Counted from the stretch's first letter, positions 47,282-56,310 are shown. The stretch: DNA of 64,000 nucleotides from Acinetobacter sp. CFCC 10889 (GCF_003268395.1 NZ_LQXQ01000010.1:1-64000), one strand, 5' to 3'. The notes: generated by a model not told the origin, from the letters alone. Made by a program: numbers and translations.

Positions 47282-48196
47282 ATGTCTATATCTGAGGAAA
47301 GACTTACTCATCTCAAACAGCTTGAAGCTGAGAGTATTCATATTATCCGTGAAGTTGCTGCTGAGTTTGAAAACCCAGTGATGCTTTACTCAATCGGGAA
47401 AGACTCAGCTGTGATGCTGCATCTTGCTTTAAAAGCGTTCTATCCTGCCAAGCTGCCTTTCCCACTGTTGCATGTCGACACAGGCTGGAAGTTCAAGGAC
47501 ATGATCACGTTCCGTGACAACATGGCGAAAGAACATGGTTTCGATCTGATCGTACATCAAAATAAAGAAGGTAAAGACGCCAACGTCAATCCATTTGATT
47601 ATGGTAGCTCTAAATATACTGACATCATGAAAACTCAAGGCTTAAAACAGGCTTTGGATAAATATCAGTTTGATGCGGCATTTGGTGGCGCGCGCCGTGA
47701 TGAAGAAAAATCACGTGCCAAAGAGCGTGTTTACTCGTTCCGTGACAATAAACATCGTTGGGATCCAAAAAACCAGCGTCCTGAACTTTGGAATCTTTAC
47801 AATGGTAAAGTGAACAAAGGTGAAAGTATCCGTGTATTCCCATTGTCGAACTGGACTGAGTTGGACATCTGGCAATATATCTACCAAGAAAGTATTCCTT
47901 TGGTGCCTCTATATTTAGCTGCTGAACGTCCAGTGGTTGAACGCAGTGGTACGCTGATCATGGTGGATGATGAACGTATGCGTTTAAAAGAAAGCGAAGT
48001 TCCACAAATGAAATCGGTACGTTTCCGTACTTTAGGTTGTTATCCATTGACGGGTGCGGTTGAGTCAACTGCAACGACATTGCCTGAAATTATCCAGGAA
48101 ATGCTTTTGGCGACGAGTTCTGAACGTCAAGGTCGTATGATTGACCATGATGAAGCGGGCTCGATGGAAAAGAAAAAGCAGGAAGGTTATTTCTAA
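47282..48196 (+). CDS. cysD: Sulfate adenylyltransferase subunit 2
   Basis: CysD forms APS from ATP and sulfate, driven by the CysN GTPase. The 304-residue protein has the PP-loop ([13 protein letters not shown]), LHVDTGWKF, the conserved [23 protein letters not shown] and the C-terminal [17 protein letters not shown] 47282 is preferred to the in-frame GTG 47273, since conserved sequence begins only at SEERLTHL. A repeat-bearing 157-bp gap separates it from cysN. Confidence 0.95.
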   Translation: MSISEERLTHLKQLEAESIHIIREVAAEFENPVMLYSIGKDSAVMLHLALKAFYPAKLPFPLLHVDTGWKFKDMITFRDNMAKEHGFDLIVHQNKEGKDANVNPFDYGSSKYTDIMKTQGLKQALDKYQFDAAFGGARRDEEKSRAKERVYSFRDNKHRWDPKNQRPELWNLYNGKVNKGESIRVFPLSNWTELDIWQYIYQESIPLVPLYLAAERPVVERSGTLIMVDDERMRLKESEVPQMKSVRFRTLGCYPLTGAVESTATTLPEIIQEMLLATSSERQGRMIDHDEAGSMEKKKQEGYF

Positions 48197-48205
48197 GTAT
48201 TTCTA

Positions 48206-48300
48206 TATGATCTCTCCCTAACCCCCTCTTTGTGAAAGAGGGGGGACTCTCATAGAAAGGAGCAAGTCTCCCTTAACAAAGGGAGATTTAGAGGGATTGA
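48206..48300. repeat. Double-hairpin palindromic repeat between cysD and cysN
   Basis: Two GC-rich perfect hairpins lie side by side: CCCCCTCTTT / AAAGAGGGGG with a GTG loop (48222-48244) and TCTCCCTT / AAGGGAGA with an AACA loop (48267-48286). Outer imperfect inverted ends (CTCCCTAA at the left, TTTAGAGGGA at the right) frame about 95 bp. This architecture is that of a REP/MITE-like mobile repeat inserted in an operon. There is no T-run, so it is not a standard terminator. Confidence 0.7.
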
Positions 48301-48353
48301 AGATTGAACAGATACAGAAACCGATTTCTAAAGAATATGTGGAGTTTTGAGCA

Positions 48354-49967
48354 ATGTCTCATCAATCAGAATTGATTAGCCAAGATATCTTGGCATATTT
48401 AAAACAGCACGAAAATAAAGACTTATTGCGTTTTCTCACTTGCGGTAATGTCGATGATGGTAAATCGACTTTGATTGGTCGTTTACTTTACGATTCAAAA
48501 TTGATTTATGAAGATCAATTACAAGCGGTTACCCGTGACTCGAAAAAAGTCGGTACCACAGGTGATGCGCCTGATTTGGCATTACTTGTAGATGGTCTGC
48601 AAGCGGAGCGTGAGCAAGGTATTACCATTGATGTGGCTTATCGTTATTTTTCAACTGAAAAACGTAAGTTCATTATTGCCGATACTCCAGGGCATGAGCA
48701 GTACACGCGCAACATGGCAACAGGGGCGTCTACAGCTGATCTTGCGATTATCCTGATTGATGCGCGATATGGCGTACAAACACAGACCCGTCGTCACTCA
48801 TTTATTGCGAGTCTGTTGGGTATTCGCAATATCGTGGTTGCGATCAATAAAATGGATCTCGTTGAATTTTCTGAAGCACGCTTTAATGAAATTCAAGAAG
48901 AATATAATACATTCGTAAACCAACTGGGTGATCGTAAACCTGCCAATATCATCTTCACGCCTATTTCTGCGTTGAATGGTGATAACGTGGTGAATCCATC
49001 ACCAAATACGCCGTGGTATACAGGTAAAACCCTGATGAATACCCTAGAAACGGTTGAAATTACACGTGACACCAGTGCACATGAATTTCGTTTCCCAGTG
49101 CAATATGTCAACCGTCCAAACCTCGACTTCCGTGGTTTCTGTGGCACGATTGCTCTAGGTGAAGTAAAAGTTGGCGATGAGCTTGTGGCTTTACCATCGG
49201 GCAAAAAGTCTACAGTGAAAGAAATCGTGACTTTTGATGGCAATCTTGAACATGCGATTGCTGGTCAAGCCGTGACATTGACACTGAATGATGAAATCGA
49301 CGTTTCTCGTGGTAATGTCCTTGTGAAAGCAGGCGAGCAACCGTCTTTGTCTCGTTCTGTACGTGCCTCTGTGGTATGGATGGCGGATCAACCGCTTGTG
49401 ATTGGTAAGTTGTACAATGTCAAAATTGGTACGCAAACCATTCCTGCGAAAGTTGAAAAAATTAACTATCGTACCAACGTGAATACTTTGGAAAAAATCC
49501 AAGTTGAACAACTTGATCTGAATGCTATTGCAGATGTTGAGATTGAGTTTGATGCGCCAGTGGTATTTGACCGTTACCAAGATAGTCGTTATACAGGTTC
49601 GTTCATCTTCATCGACCGTTTAAGCAACGTAACGGTTGGTGCAGGTATGGTTGAAGCTGCGGTGGAATGGACTGCACATGATGAGCCTGTAACTGCTGAA
49701 GCACGTGCTGCACGTTTGGGGCAAAAGCCTGCTGTAGTTGCGGTATCAGCTAAAGCACTTGAGAATGCGCAATCACTTGAAAGCGTGTTGATTCAACAAG
49801 GTATCGTTGCGATTGCCAAAGCAGGTTTATCTGCTGAGCAAGTAGCATTGCTTCGTCAGACGGGTGTTGTGATCATCAGTGATGTTGTGCAAGGTGCCGA
49901 TGTGAGTTTTGCTCAGGAAACTGTTGAAGAACTGGCAGAAAAAATTGTGGAATTGGTTCGTCTTTAA
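48354..49967 (+). CDS. cysN: Sulfate adenylyltransferase subunit 1 (GTPase)
   Basis: CysN couples GTP hydrolysis to APS synthesis by CysD. The 537-residue protein has the elongation-factor-like GTPase motifs G1 GNVDDGKST (31-39), G3 [12 protein letters not shown] and G4 NKMD, then beta-barrel domains ([31 protein letters not shown]). It is about 60 residues longer than E. coli CysN (475). The tail (from about 445) follows a junction, [14 protein letters not shown], that resembles the CysN-CysC fusion boundary. No Walker A loop of APS kinase is present. The tail looks like a degenerate or unrelated domain. Confidence 0.95.
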   Translation: MSHQSELISQDILAYLKQHENKDLLRFLTCGNVDDGKSTLIGRLLYDSKLIYEDQLQAVTRDSKKVGTTGDAPDLALLVDGLQAEREQGITIDVAYRYFSTEKRKFIIADTPGHEQYTRNMATGASTADLAIILIDARYGVQTQTRRHSFIASLLGIRNIVVAINKMDLVEFSEARFNEIQEEYNTFVNQLGDRKPANIIFTPISALNGDNVVNPSPNTPWYTGKTLMNTLETVEITRDTSAHEFRFPVQYVNRPNLDFRGFCGTIALGEVKVGDELVALPSGKKSTVKEIVTFDGNLEHAIAGQAVTLTLNDEIDVSRGNVLVKAGEQPSLSRSVRASVVWMADQPLVIGKLYNVKIGTQTIPAKVEKINYRTNVNTLEKIQVEQLDLNAIADVEIEFDAPVVFDRYQDSRYTGSFIFIDRLSNVTVGAGMVEAAVEWTAHDEPVTAEARAARLGQKPAVVAVSAKALENAQSLESVLIQQGIVAIAKAGLSAEQVALLRQTGVVIISDVVQGADVSFAQETVEELAEKIVELVRL

Positions 49968-49988
49968 TAGGTTGGACTGATTGAAATA

Positions 49989-50015
49989 AAACCCACTTTA
50001 AATAAGTGGGTTTTT
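49989..50015 (+). terminator. Terminator of cysDN
   Basis: A perfect 10-bp stem (AAACCCACTT / AAGTGGGTTT) with a TAAAT loop and T-run, 22 bp after the cysN stop. It insulates the FRG/DUF262 pair from cysDN. Confidence 0.93.
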
Positions 50016-50053
50016 GTTTTATTATTATAAATATTGAATTTAATGAAATACAT

Positions 50054-50821
50054 ATGGAAATTGAAGTTTTTGAAATTGAAAAATTAAGTGAATTCATTGC
50101 TTTTTTAGAAAGTGTGCCAAGAAATTTTATACTTTCAAGAGGGCATTCGAAAGCCTATGAATTGTTGCCAACAGCTTTTAGAAAAAATAAGAAAGGACAG
50201 AGATTATATAGGAAAATTGATTTACAAAGATTTTTAGATGATTTTCAAATTAATTCACATCCTTATATTTCGAATACCAACATTATTGTAAATGATAAGG
50301 AATGGATGGTATATGCACAGCACTATGGTGTTCCGACAAAACTGTTAGATTTTACATATTCTCATGTAATATCGTTAATGTTTGCACTTGAAAATGCATT
50401 TAATGAAAATGACCCAGAAGACGGTGAGATTTGGTTTCTTGACCCTTGTGCGCTTAATGAAAAAAGTACAGATAGATCTAGTTGTAAGGTATTAAATATT
50501 AGTATTCAAAGTGAAGAGTTAGATAAGGCATCTGGACCTATAGCTGTAACTTGCAAAAAAATTCATGAAAGAATTCAAGCTCAAAATGGACTCTTTGTAT
50601 ATTTCCAAGAAGAAAACTCAATGATGTCACTACAAAATTACGCTGATGGTAATATTTTAAAGAGAGTAGTCATAAAAAAAGATTATAAGAAAGAAATTCT
50701 AAAATCTTTGAGTGCTTTAGGAATTGGTTATTCATCTTTATATCCTGAATTAGGTTCAGTCTCTAAAGATATAATGTTGAAAAGAAATATTGAAGAATAT
50801 GTGAAAATGAGTGAAGAATAA
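50054..50821 (+). CDS. FRG-domain protein
   Basis: The 255-residue protein has an FRG domain. Visible parts are the namesake Arg-Gly motif ILSRGHS (26-32) with the following LLPTAFRK, the core AQHYGVPTKLLDFT (88-101) and RIQAQNGLFVYF (173-184). The biochemical function of FRG domains is not settled; they recur in accessory and defence-type loci. The protein has no signal peptide. ATG 50054 is used, because an earlier frame opening lies inside the cysN terminator. The gene is AT-rich, with many AGA and ATA codons unlike cysN. It abuts the DUF262 gene with no gap (TAA then ATG), so the two are co-expressed. Confidence 0.85.
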   Translation: MEIEVFEIEKLSEFIAFLESVPRNFILSRGHSKAYELLPTAFRKNKKGQRLYRKIDLQRFLDDFQINSHPYISNTNIIVNDKEWMVYAQHYGVPTKLLDFTYSHVISLMFALENAFNENDPEDGEIWFLDPCALNEKSTDRSSCKVLNISIQSEELDKASGPIAVTCKKIHERIQAQNGLFVYFQEENSMMSLQNYADGNILKRVVIKKDYKKEILKSLSALGIGYSSLYPELGSVSKDIMLKRNIEEYVKMSEE

Positions 50822-52141
50822 ATGAGCTTTCCAAAAATTGACCCTAAAGATAGAAGTAGTTCTATTAGAGATTTAAATAAACAAATTAAGAATGGTCTTA
50901 AACTTCAGGAATTAACTAGTGATGATATAAAGTTATTAGAAGAAAATGAACGATTTGAATATATTGATGCAATTATTGTTCAACCAGATTATCAACGTGA
51001 ATATCGTTATACGATTACTGATGAAAGTTTATTAATAGAGTCTATTATTGTAGGTATTCCAGTACCACCAATTTTTTTAGCTAACACTCGTTACTTAGGG
51101 ATACAAGTATTAAATGTTGTTGATGGACAACATCGTTTGACGGCATTTCATCGGTATATTAATAATGACTTTAAATTACAAAATCTTAAACTATGTGAAA
51201 ACTTAAATGATAAGTTTTTTAGAGATCTTGATTCAGATGTTAAAGAAAAAATTATTTCATCAAATATTCAACAAATTATATTTAAAGAATTTCCTGGTAA
51301 AGTTTTTGAATTAGAAATATTTAATAGATATAACAAAGGTACAAAACCTTTGACACAGCAGGAAATAAGAAATGCTGTTTATAGTTCAAAATTTAATTCT
51401 TATGTTAATAATTTTTCAAAAATGATTTGTATAAAAGAAGAGCAGAGAGTTGATTTTGATATTTATAGCTTAGATGATCTTGCAAAACTAGGTGAAATTT
51501 ATAATGCAACGCAGGATAGATTCTTAAAGAAAAAAATTCAAGAAAGTGTTTTTGTAATTCTTAATGTATTAGAGAATGGTTTTAGTGAGCAATTAAAAAA
51601 ATCACCTCAATATGCTGAAAGTTATATGCAAGAAAAGGCAAAACAAGAAGAAGTCATTAATAATTACGAAATTCAAATTTCTATGATTAAAGAGGATTAT
51701 TCTAGAGGCACTTCTGATACTGAAATAGATGAACTAAAAAGGACTATTGAAATTAAAGAAGATGAAGTTGAAAAAAATTTTGTAACTGTTAAAGATAAAT
51801 TTAGACAGTTTAATAGTCTAATTCTTAAAATTAACGAAAAAATTGAATATCCTTTTTCTAGAGAGATTTATGGAATATCTAGCAGAAATTATAAATTTCA
51901 AATATCAATTGCTATGATTTTAGCTGGAATAGTTCATAAATTATTAAGTTCTGGTGAAAATGTTACTAATTTAAATAATATCACTAAAGTCACTAAATAT
52001 ATTAGTAAATTATTATCTAGCTCTTATTTAGAAGATCCTAATTATAATGCATCATCGACAAATTATGTTGAATTAACAAAGTTGATAGAGGCTGTGGATA
52101 TTTTTGAATTAGTGGAGAAAGATCAGCTTAATTTAATTTAA
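50822..52141 (+). CDS. DUF262-domain protein (GmrS/ParB-like)
   Basis: The 439-residue protein has a DUF262 domain: VQPDYQREYRYT (53-64), the NTPase/ParB-like signature VVDGQHRLTAFHR (99-111) and the conserved FNRYNKGTKPLTQQEIRNAVY (167-187). A coiled coil (about 270-330) separates it from a helical C-terminal part. DUF262 occurs in the GmrS half of GmrSD type IV restriction enzymes, in BrxU and in SspE. In those proteins it senses nucleotides or modified DNA and controls a nuclease. The DUF1524 HNH nuclease partner is absent here. The FRG protein encoded immediately upstream takes the partner position. Codon use is AT-rich, indicating acquisition. Confidence 0.85.
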   Translation: MSFPKIDPKDRSSSIRDLNKQIKNGLKLQELTSDDIKLLEENERFEYIDAIIVQPDYQREYRYTITDESLLIESIIVGIPVPPIFLANTRYLGIQVLNVVDGQHRLTAFHRYINNDFKLQNLKLCENLNDKFFRDLDSDVKEKIISSNIQQIIFKEFPGKVFELEIFNRYNKGTKPLTQQEIRNAVYSSKFNSYVNNFSKMICIKEEQRVDFDIYSLDDLAKLGEIYNATQDRFLKKKIQESVFVILNVLENGFSEQLKKSPQYAESYMQEKAKQEEVINNYEIQISMIKEDYSRGTSDTEIDELKRTIEIKEDEVEKNFVTVKDKFRQFNSLILKINEKIEYPFSREIYGISSRNYKFQISIAMILAGIVHKLLSSGENVTNLNNITKVTKYISKLLSSSYLEDPNYNASSTNYVELTKLIEAVDIFELVEKDQLNLI

Positions 52142-52150
52142 TTAATACTG

Positions 52151-52176
52151 TTCAGATTCAGATTCAGATTCAGATT
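52151..52176. repeat. Hexanucleotide tandem repeat (TTCAGA)4
   Basis: Four perfect copies of TTCAGA plus two more bases lie 9 bp after the DUF262 stop codon. It is a short simple-sequence repeat at the right edge of the accessory pair. Confidence 0.95.
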
Positions 52177-52289
52177 GGAGTGGGTTTTTTAGCTAAGGTC
52201 TTCTATACACCAAATAAACCCTACTCAAAATCGCTATAATCCCGACATAGTCAAAATGAATGGCAAACTCTTTAAAATCTACATTTAGA

Positions 52290-52308
52290 AAAGCTATTAA
52301 ATAGCTTT
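52290..52308 (-). terminator. Hairpin after the DUF4139 gene
   Basis: AAAGCTAT / ATAGCTTT with a TAA loop, followed on the minus strand by TTTTC, lies 24 bp beyond the DUF4139 stop. Confidence 0.65.
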
Positions 52309-52332
52309 CCTATTTTTGATATTACATTTTAT

Positions 52333-53886
52333 CTACAACCCCGACACATTCCCTTTACTCGGATAAGTAAATTGATGCTGTAGGTCTATCGTAAATTTCT
52401 GTTTTGGACGTAACTCAATATTCCACTGGTTAATATTGGGTTGACCTTGCCAAGTTGTACTATTCGGTTGCGGCTGATAAGTAGAATGCGTTACTAATTT
52501 TCCATTGCGACTTTGTGGTTCAGCTTCAAAAACAGTCAGTTGAACAGGATAAGGGTGTAGGTTCTCAATGCTATATTGCTGCTTTTGAATCGTTTGAGAT
52601 TTCGCATCCGCAAGTGGTCTTTTTTGATCTGATAAATCAATGACACGGATTTGAATCTGTTCATCTGTACCGAAGCTGATTTGCATACCGTCATTACTTG
52701 TATTTGACCATTGACGCTCACCAATAAAGTCACCATCACGGTATAACTTCACCAAACCATTCGGCAAGTTTGAGTCTAATTTCGTAATATTCGCAATGAT
52801 AGAAGCCTTTTGACTTTGCTTTGGAATTGCCCAAATAGCCAGTTGTGTAGAGAAACTTTCACTACTTAAAGGTAAATAAATCTGCTGTTGACTACTATAA
52901 ATTGTAGCTTGGGTATTTGAGCGAAATTCGGTACTTAAATTTAACTGATTGGCTTGGAATTGTGGAAATAGAGGTGGTTTTTCTAAAGAATCTTGAACAT
53001 TGGAAAGTTTAGCAACGGGTGCAGGCATGACAGGTTCTTGGAATATCGCTCCTCCTGAAAGATAATTCACACGAGCTGGCTGAGGTTCATAATAATCTAC
53101 CCACCAATTTTGTGGTGTGAGTTGTTGCACATAACCTTGTGGGGTAGCAGTGGAAAGGGTTAATTTTACATTTGTCCAATCTTCACCTGTTTTTTGTGCA
53201 ATCATCGCCATACGAGTTAGTTTGACTTGTTTAGATTGTGTATCTAATTCGGCTTTGTACATCGGCTGCCAACGTGCATATGGCACCAAATAACTCAGTT
53301 TAATTATGCCATTTCTAGGTGCTTGTACATAAAATTTTAAGCTACGTTGCTTAAATTGATGATCACCAATTGCGGCTAAATCTTGCTGAAGTTCTTGTAA
53401 ACGTTGTTCTAATTTGGTTTTTTCAACTTTGGCTTGATCTATGGCAATAAAAGCATCATAGGCTTTATTGCGTACTTTGTTTGCTGAGCCTTTCGTCATA
53501 TTTTCTAGAAATTTATTTTGTAATTCAGCTGCCTGAATAATTGAATTTTGCTCAGAAATTTGTTTTTCGATCTGTTCTATTTGATTTTTTAATTCACGAG
53601 ACTCTGTGCCAGAAGGTTTGTCTAAAGCACTGTCTTGATGTGACACAGCATTGATTTCAATATTGTTTTCAGTTTGATATTGCAGTTGTGCAATGTCAAA
53701 ATTGGCAGCAAGACCTTGCAAAGTGACAATATTTTCTCCCGCTTTGACAGGAATATTGCGTTCAATTTTTGCGGTGCTTGGATATAAAGTGACGTGTTGA
53801 ATGGGGGCATCAGCGAGGGTTAATGCAAAACACATTGAAATTGGTAAATTGAGTAAAATGAGATAGCCAATAGATTTAATTTTCAT
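52333..53886 (-). CDS. DUF4139 (MuiA-like) secreted protein
   Basis: The 517-residue protein has a signal peptide (MKIKSIGYLILLNLPISMCFA). The DUF4140 N-terminal segment follows (PIQHVTLYPSTAKIERNIPVKAGENIVTLQGLAANFD), then a long coiled coil (about 95-170) and the DUF4139 beta-rich domain (SYLVPYARWQPMYKAELD, TGEDWTNVKLTLSTATPQG). This is the layout of 'mucoidy inhibitor MuiA family' proteins. It is exported, probably to the periplasm or outer membrane. No mechanism is established. It is monocistronic. Confidence 0.85.
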   Translation of the reverse strand: MKIKSIGYLILLNLPISMCFALTLADAPIQHVTLYPSTAKIERNIPVKAGENIVTLQGLAANFDIAQLQYQTENNIEINAVSHQDSALDKPSGTESRELKNQIEQIEKQISEQNSIIQAAELQNKFLENMTKGSANKVRNKAYDAFIAIDQAKVEKTKLEQRLQELQQDLAAIGDHQFKQRSLKFYVQAPRNGIIKLSYLVPYARWQPMYKAELDTQSKQVKLTRMAMIAQKTGEDWTNVKLTLSTATPQGYVQQLTPQNWWVDYYEPQPARVNYLSGGAIFQEPVMPAPVAKLSNVQDSLEKPPLFPQFQANQLNLSTEFRSNTQATIYSSQQQIYLPLSSESFSTQLAIWAIPKQSQKASIIANITKLDSNLPNGLVKLYRDGDFIGERQWSNTSNDGMQISFGTDEQIQIRVIDLSDQKRPLADAKSQTIQKQQYSIENLHPYPVQLTVFEAEPQSRNGKLVTHSTYQPQPNSTTWQGQPNINQWNIELRPKQKFTIDLQHQFTYPSKGNVSGL

Positions 53887-53997
53887 TGTCAGCTCTATAA
53901 AGTTTGTAAAAATATGATTTTTAGATATTAAAGCTTATTTAGTATAGGGCAAAGTAAAATAAAATTTAAATAAAAAAGCCTCTTTCGAGGCAAATGA

Positions 53998-54402
53998 TCA
54001 ATGTGAGCTGACTGAAGAAAGATACTTTTGAATATATTCTTCACGTAACTCATTTCGCTGTACAGTCGTTGTTGCTTTTTGCATCTTATGGCGCATTTCA
54101 TTGCGTTCAGAGCTACTCATTTGCTGCCAAACTTCACGCATTTTTTGCTTTTCTTCTTCGGGGAGTTGGGTAAACCAATCCATTCTCTGCTGCAAAGCGA
54201 CACTTTGTGACTCAGGAATTTCTTTCAGATTTTGATAGCGCTTAATTAAAGCCCGTTGTTCGTCTTCAGATAACGCATCCCAAGTATCGTTGACCTGCGT
54301 ATCCGCATCTTTGGAAAAAATCCAAAAACGCTCAAAGCCTGCAAAACTTGTTTGTAAAAAACCAATTGCACAAAAAGCCAAAACGAGTTTTTTAGCTGCC
54401 AT
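53998..54402 (-). CDS. DUF3106 secreted protein of the sigma-factor operon
   Basis: The 134-residue protein has a signal peptide (MAAKKLVLAFCAIGFLQTSFA). A helical DUF3106 region rich in W-x-x-L/LPEEEK motifs follows (WDALSEDEQRALIKRYQNLKEIP, FTQLPEEEKQKMREVWQQMSSSERNEMR), resembling helical periplasmic sensors such as heavy-metal resistance or Spy-like proteins. ATG 54402 overlaps the preceding gene by 11 bases. It is third in an ECF sigma / anti-sigma operon. It may modulate that envelope signal; this is inference from position. Confidence 0.8.
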   Translation of the reverse strand: MAAKKLVLAFCAIGFLQTSFAGFERFWIFSKDADTQVNDTWDALSEDEQRALIKRYQNLKEIPESQSVALQQRMDWFTQLPEEEKQKMREVWQQMSSSERNEMRHKMQKATTTVQRNELREEYIQKYLSSVSSH

Positions 54403-54718
54403 GGGAATGACTATCCTCACCAAATACAGATAACATCTCTAAATCTTCCATCATTTGTGGTGAAAGTTTAGGTGTAACAACAACATGTTGTGCAGCAGGT
54501 GTGGTCTGCTCAGAATCAAAAGCATTGGGTAAAATCACAATACCTGTTAATGCTGCTGCCAAAGCGAAACCTGTCATTTTCCAATGACCAAAACGAGATG
54601 TCGGTTTATCATGAATATGTTCAAGTACATTATTCATGACCACCGCTTTGTTACGGTGATTGCGAGCAAGACCGTCCAATTTAGATGTTACTTGTTTCGT
54701 AAAATCATCATTATTCAT
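54392..54718 (-). CDS. Putative anti-sigma factor, single membrane helix
   Basis: The 108-residue protein has a cytoplasmic N-terminus (MNNDDFTKQVTSKLDGLARNHRN), one membrane helix (about 48-64, MTGFALAAALTGIVILP) and a short periplasmic tail (PKLSPQMMEDLEMLSVFGEDSH). This DUF3619-like layout and its position directly after an ECF sigma factor suggest an anti-sigma factor. ATG 54718 follows a GGAGG site at 8 bases; the gene overlaps the sigma gene by 8 bases. Confidence 0.8.
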   Translation of the reverse strand: MNNDDFTKQVTSKLDGLARNHRNKAVVMNNVLEHIHDKPTSRFGHWKMTGFALAAALTGIVILPNAFDSEQTTPAAQHVVVTPKLSPQMMEDLEMLSVFGEDSHSHGS

Positions 54719-55346
54719 CCGATGATCCTCCATAAGGATTTAAATGCGATAACGTAGTTCTCAATCCTTGAATCGCCCTATGGTAATGGGTTTTAACGCT
54801 ACCTTCTGTACAGTTCATAATAGATGCTGTGGTTTGAGTATCAAAGCCTTCCCATGCACGTAACATAAATGCTTGTTGTTGACGTACAGGTAAACGACTA
54901 ATCGCTTCTTGAATCTCTTCAATAGTTAGGTCTTGATCTAAAAACTGTAAAGGATTAGGCGTAGATTCATCAACTATGTCCATCACTTCTTCATCGTCAC
55001 TGTCGAGATCGACTTTACGGAATAATGAAAAAGGTGAAGCACGACGAGCTTCTTTACGACGCCAATCCTGTAACTTATTGTTTAAGATCGTATAAAATAG
55101 GGGATACCATTCCTCAGTTGATTTCTCAGCATAAGACTTGTGTAAAGAAATGAAGGCTTCTTGCACCAAGTCCATTGCGATACCATTATGACCCTGTGTT
55201 GCACTTTCCATCATCACCAAGGCACGACCTGTCACGTCTTGCATAAAAAACTTCAGACGTTGTTCAGCCGTACTCTTTAGAGCTGCAGTTGTTTCAGACT
55301 GTGACTTCTTTGGCGCTAAATCCATAGAGATGGAAAATCCCGTCAT
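54711..55346 (-). CDS. ECF-type RNA polymerase sigma factor
   Basis: The 211-residue sigma-70 family protein has region 2 (GIAMDLVQEAFISLHKSYAEKSTEEWYPLFYTILNNKLQDWRRKEARR) and region 4 (LTIEEIQEAISRLPVRQQQAFMLRAWEGFDTQTTASIMNCTEGSVKTHYHRAI), joined by an acidic linker. It lacks regions 1.1 and 3, as in ECF sigmas. It heads a sigma / anti-sigma / DUF3106 operon with overlapping genes, suggesting control by an envelope signal. The regulon is unknown. ATG 55346 has a GGTGGG site. Confidence 0.92.
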   Translation of the reverse strand: MTGFSISMDLAPKKSQSETTAALKSTAEQRLKFFMQDVTGRALVMMESATQGHNGIAMDLVQEAFISLHKSYAEKSTEEWYPLFYTILNNKLQDWRRKEARRASPFSLFRKVDLDSDDEEVMDIVDESTPNPLQFLDQDLTIEEIQEAISRLPVRQQQAFMLRAWEGFDTQTTASIMNCTEGSVKTHYHRAIQGLRTTLSHLNPYGGSSDE

Positions 55347-55483
55347 TGGGCACCCACCATAATTTTATAAACCTACACATATAACGTTTAAAAACTAAGG
55401 TGGGTTGACAAACAATACAATTATTTTTATCAGTTTAAAGGATTTTTTAAGGTACGGTACAGACAATAAAATAATTTAACCAA

Positions 55484-56260
55484 TTAAAGGCGTTGACGTA
55501 CCATTTCAAAGAAACAAATTGAACCAGCAACAGCAACATTGAGTGATTCTTGACCGCCTGGTTGGGGGATACTGACTGCCTGCGCATGTTGTAGTGCAAA
55601 TTCAGAGACACCCTGACCTTCATTGCCTAAGATCCAAACACATTGTGGGCGTAGATTTTTGCTATATAGGCTTTCAGATTCATGTGAGCTAGTCACATAT
55701 ACAGGGATTTTAAATTGTTTGAGAATATCTTCTAAAACAATGTTTTCATAAGTTTGTAGTGAAAAATGTGCACCCATACCTGCACGGAGGACACGTGGTG
55801 ACCATAACGATGCTGAGCCTTTCGTGCAGACGACTTGTTCGATTCCTGCTGCAGCAGCTGAACGCAGCAGTGTACCTACATTTCCAGGATCTTGGATATT
55901 TTCAAGAATTAAAGTGTCTTCGGTAAAATTTAATGCTTCACGTGATGATGGTAGGTCTACGATTGCTAGGCAGGCGATAGATGTACCTAAAGTGCTGAGA
56001 TCTTTATATAACGCTTCGCTTAAGACAAAAACGATACCTGTGTATTGAGAAAAAATTTCATCAAAATCAGGGTGTTCAAGTGCATGTTCAGTGGTGAAAA
56101 TTGATTTGATCTGACGCTTTTTTTCAAGCCATGCCAAAGTCAAGTGTGTACCTTCAAGTACGGTTTGACCTTGTTTTTTACGATAGGTGTTTTGTTCAAT
56201 TAAGCCACGTAAGTGTTTAATTTTTGGGTTATCACGTGATTCTAAAAATATGGTAGGCAT
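55484..56260 (-). CDS. TrmH/SpoU-family RNA 2'-O-methyltransferase
   Basis: The 258-residue protein has an N-terminal substrate-binding domain (SRDNPKIKHLRGLIEQNTYRKKQGQTVLEGTHL) and a SPOUT methyltransferase domain. The three family motifs are visible: LENIQDPGNVGTLLRSAAAAGI, VWILGNEGQGVS and IPQPGGQESLNVAVAGSICFFEMVRQR. It resembles 23S rRNA Gm-type enzymes, but the target nucleotide cannot be named. It is monocistronic on the minus strand. Confidence 0.9.
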   Translation of the reverse strand: MPTIFLESRDNPKIKHLRGLIEQNTYRKKQGQTVLEGTHLTLAWLEKKRQIKSIFTTEHALEHPDFDEIFSQYTGIVFVLSEALYKDLSTLGTSIACLAIVDLPSSREALNFTEDTLILENIQDPGNVGTLLRSAAAAGIEQVVCTKGSASLWSPRVLRAGMGAHFSLQTYENIVLEDILKQFKIPVYVTSSHESESLYSKNLRPQCVWILGNEGQGVSEFALQHAQAVSIPQPGGQESLNVAVAGSICFFEMVRQRL

Positions 56261-56285
56261 GGGAGTGCATCCAAAAAATGTAAAT

Positions 56286-56310
56286 TGGGGTTGTGCATAT
56301 GCAACAACCC
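56286..56310 (-). terminator. GC-rich hairpin between fbp and the methyltransferase gene
   Basis: GGGGTTGT pairs with ACAACCCC around a mostly self-complementary GCATATGC centre, 54 bp after the fbp stop. There is no clear T-run. Confidence 0.5.

Noticed and set aside
48222..48286. The two hairpins between cysD and cysN as a transcription terminator
   Set aside because: There is no T-run after either stem, and cysN continues in the same direction. The paired hairpins with inverted ends fit a palindromic repeat better.
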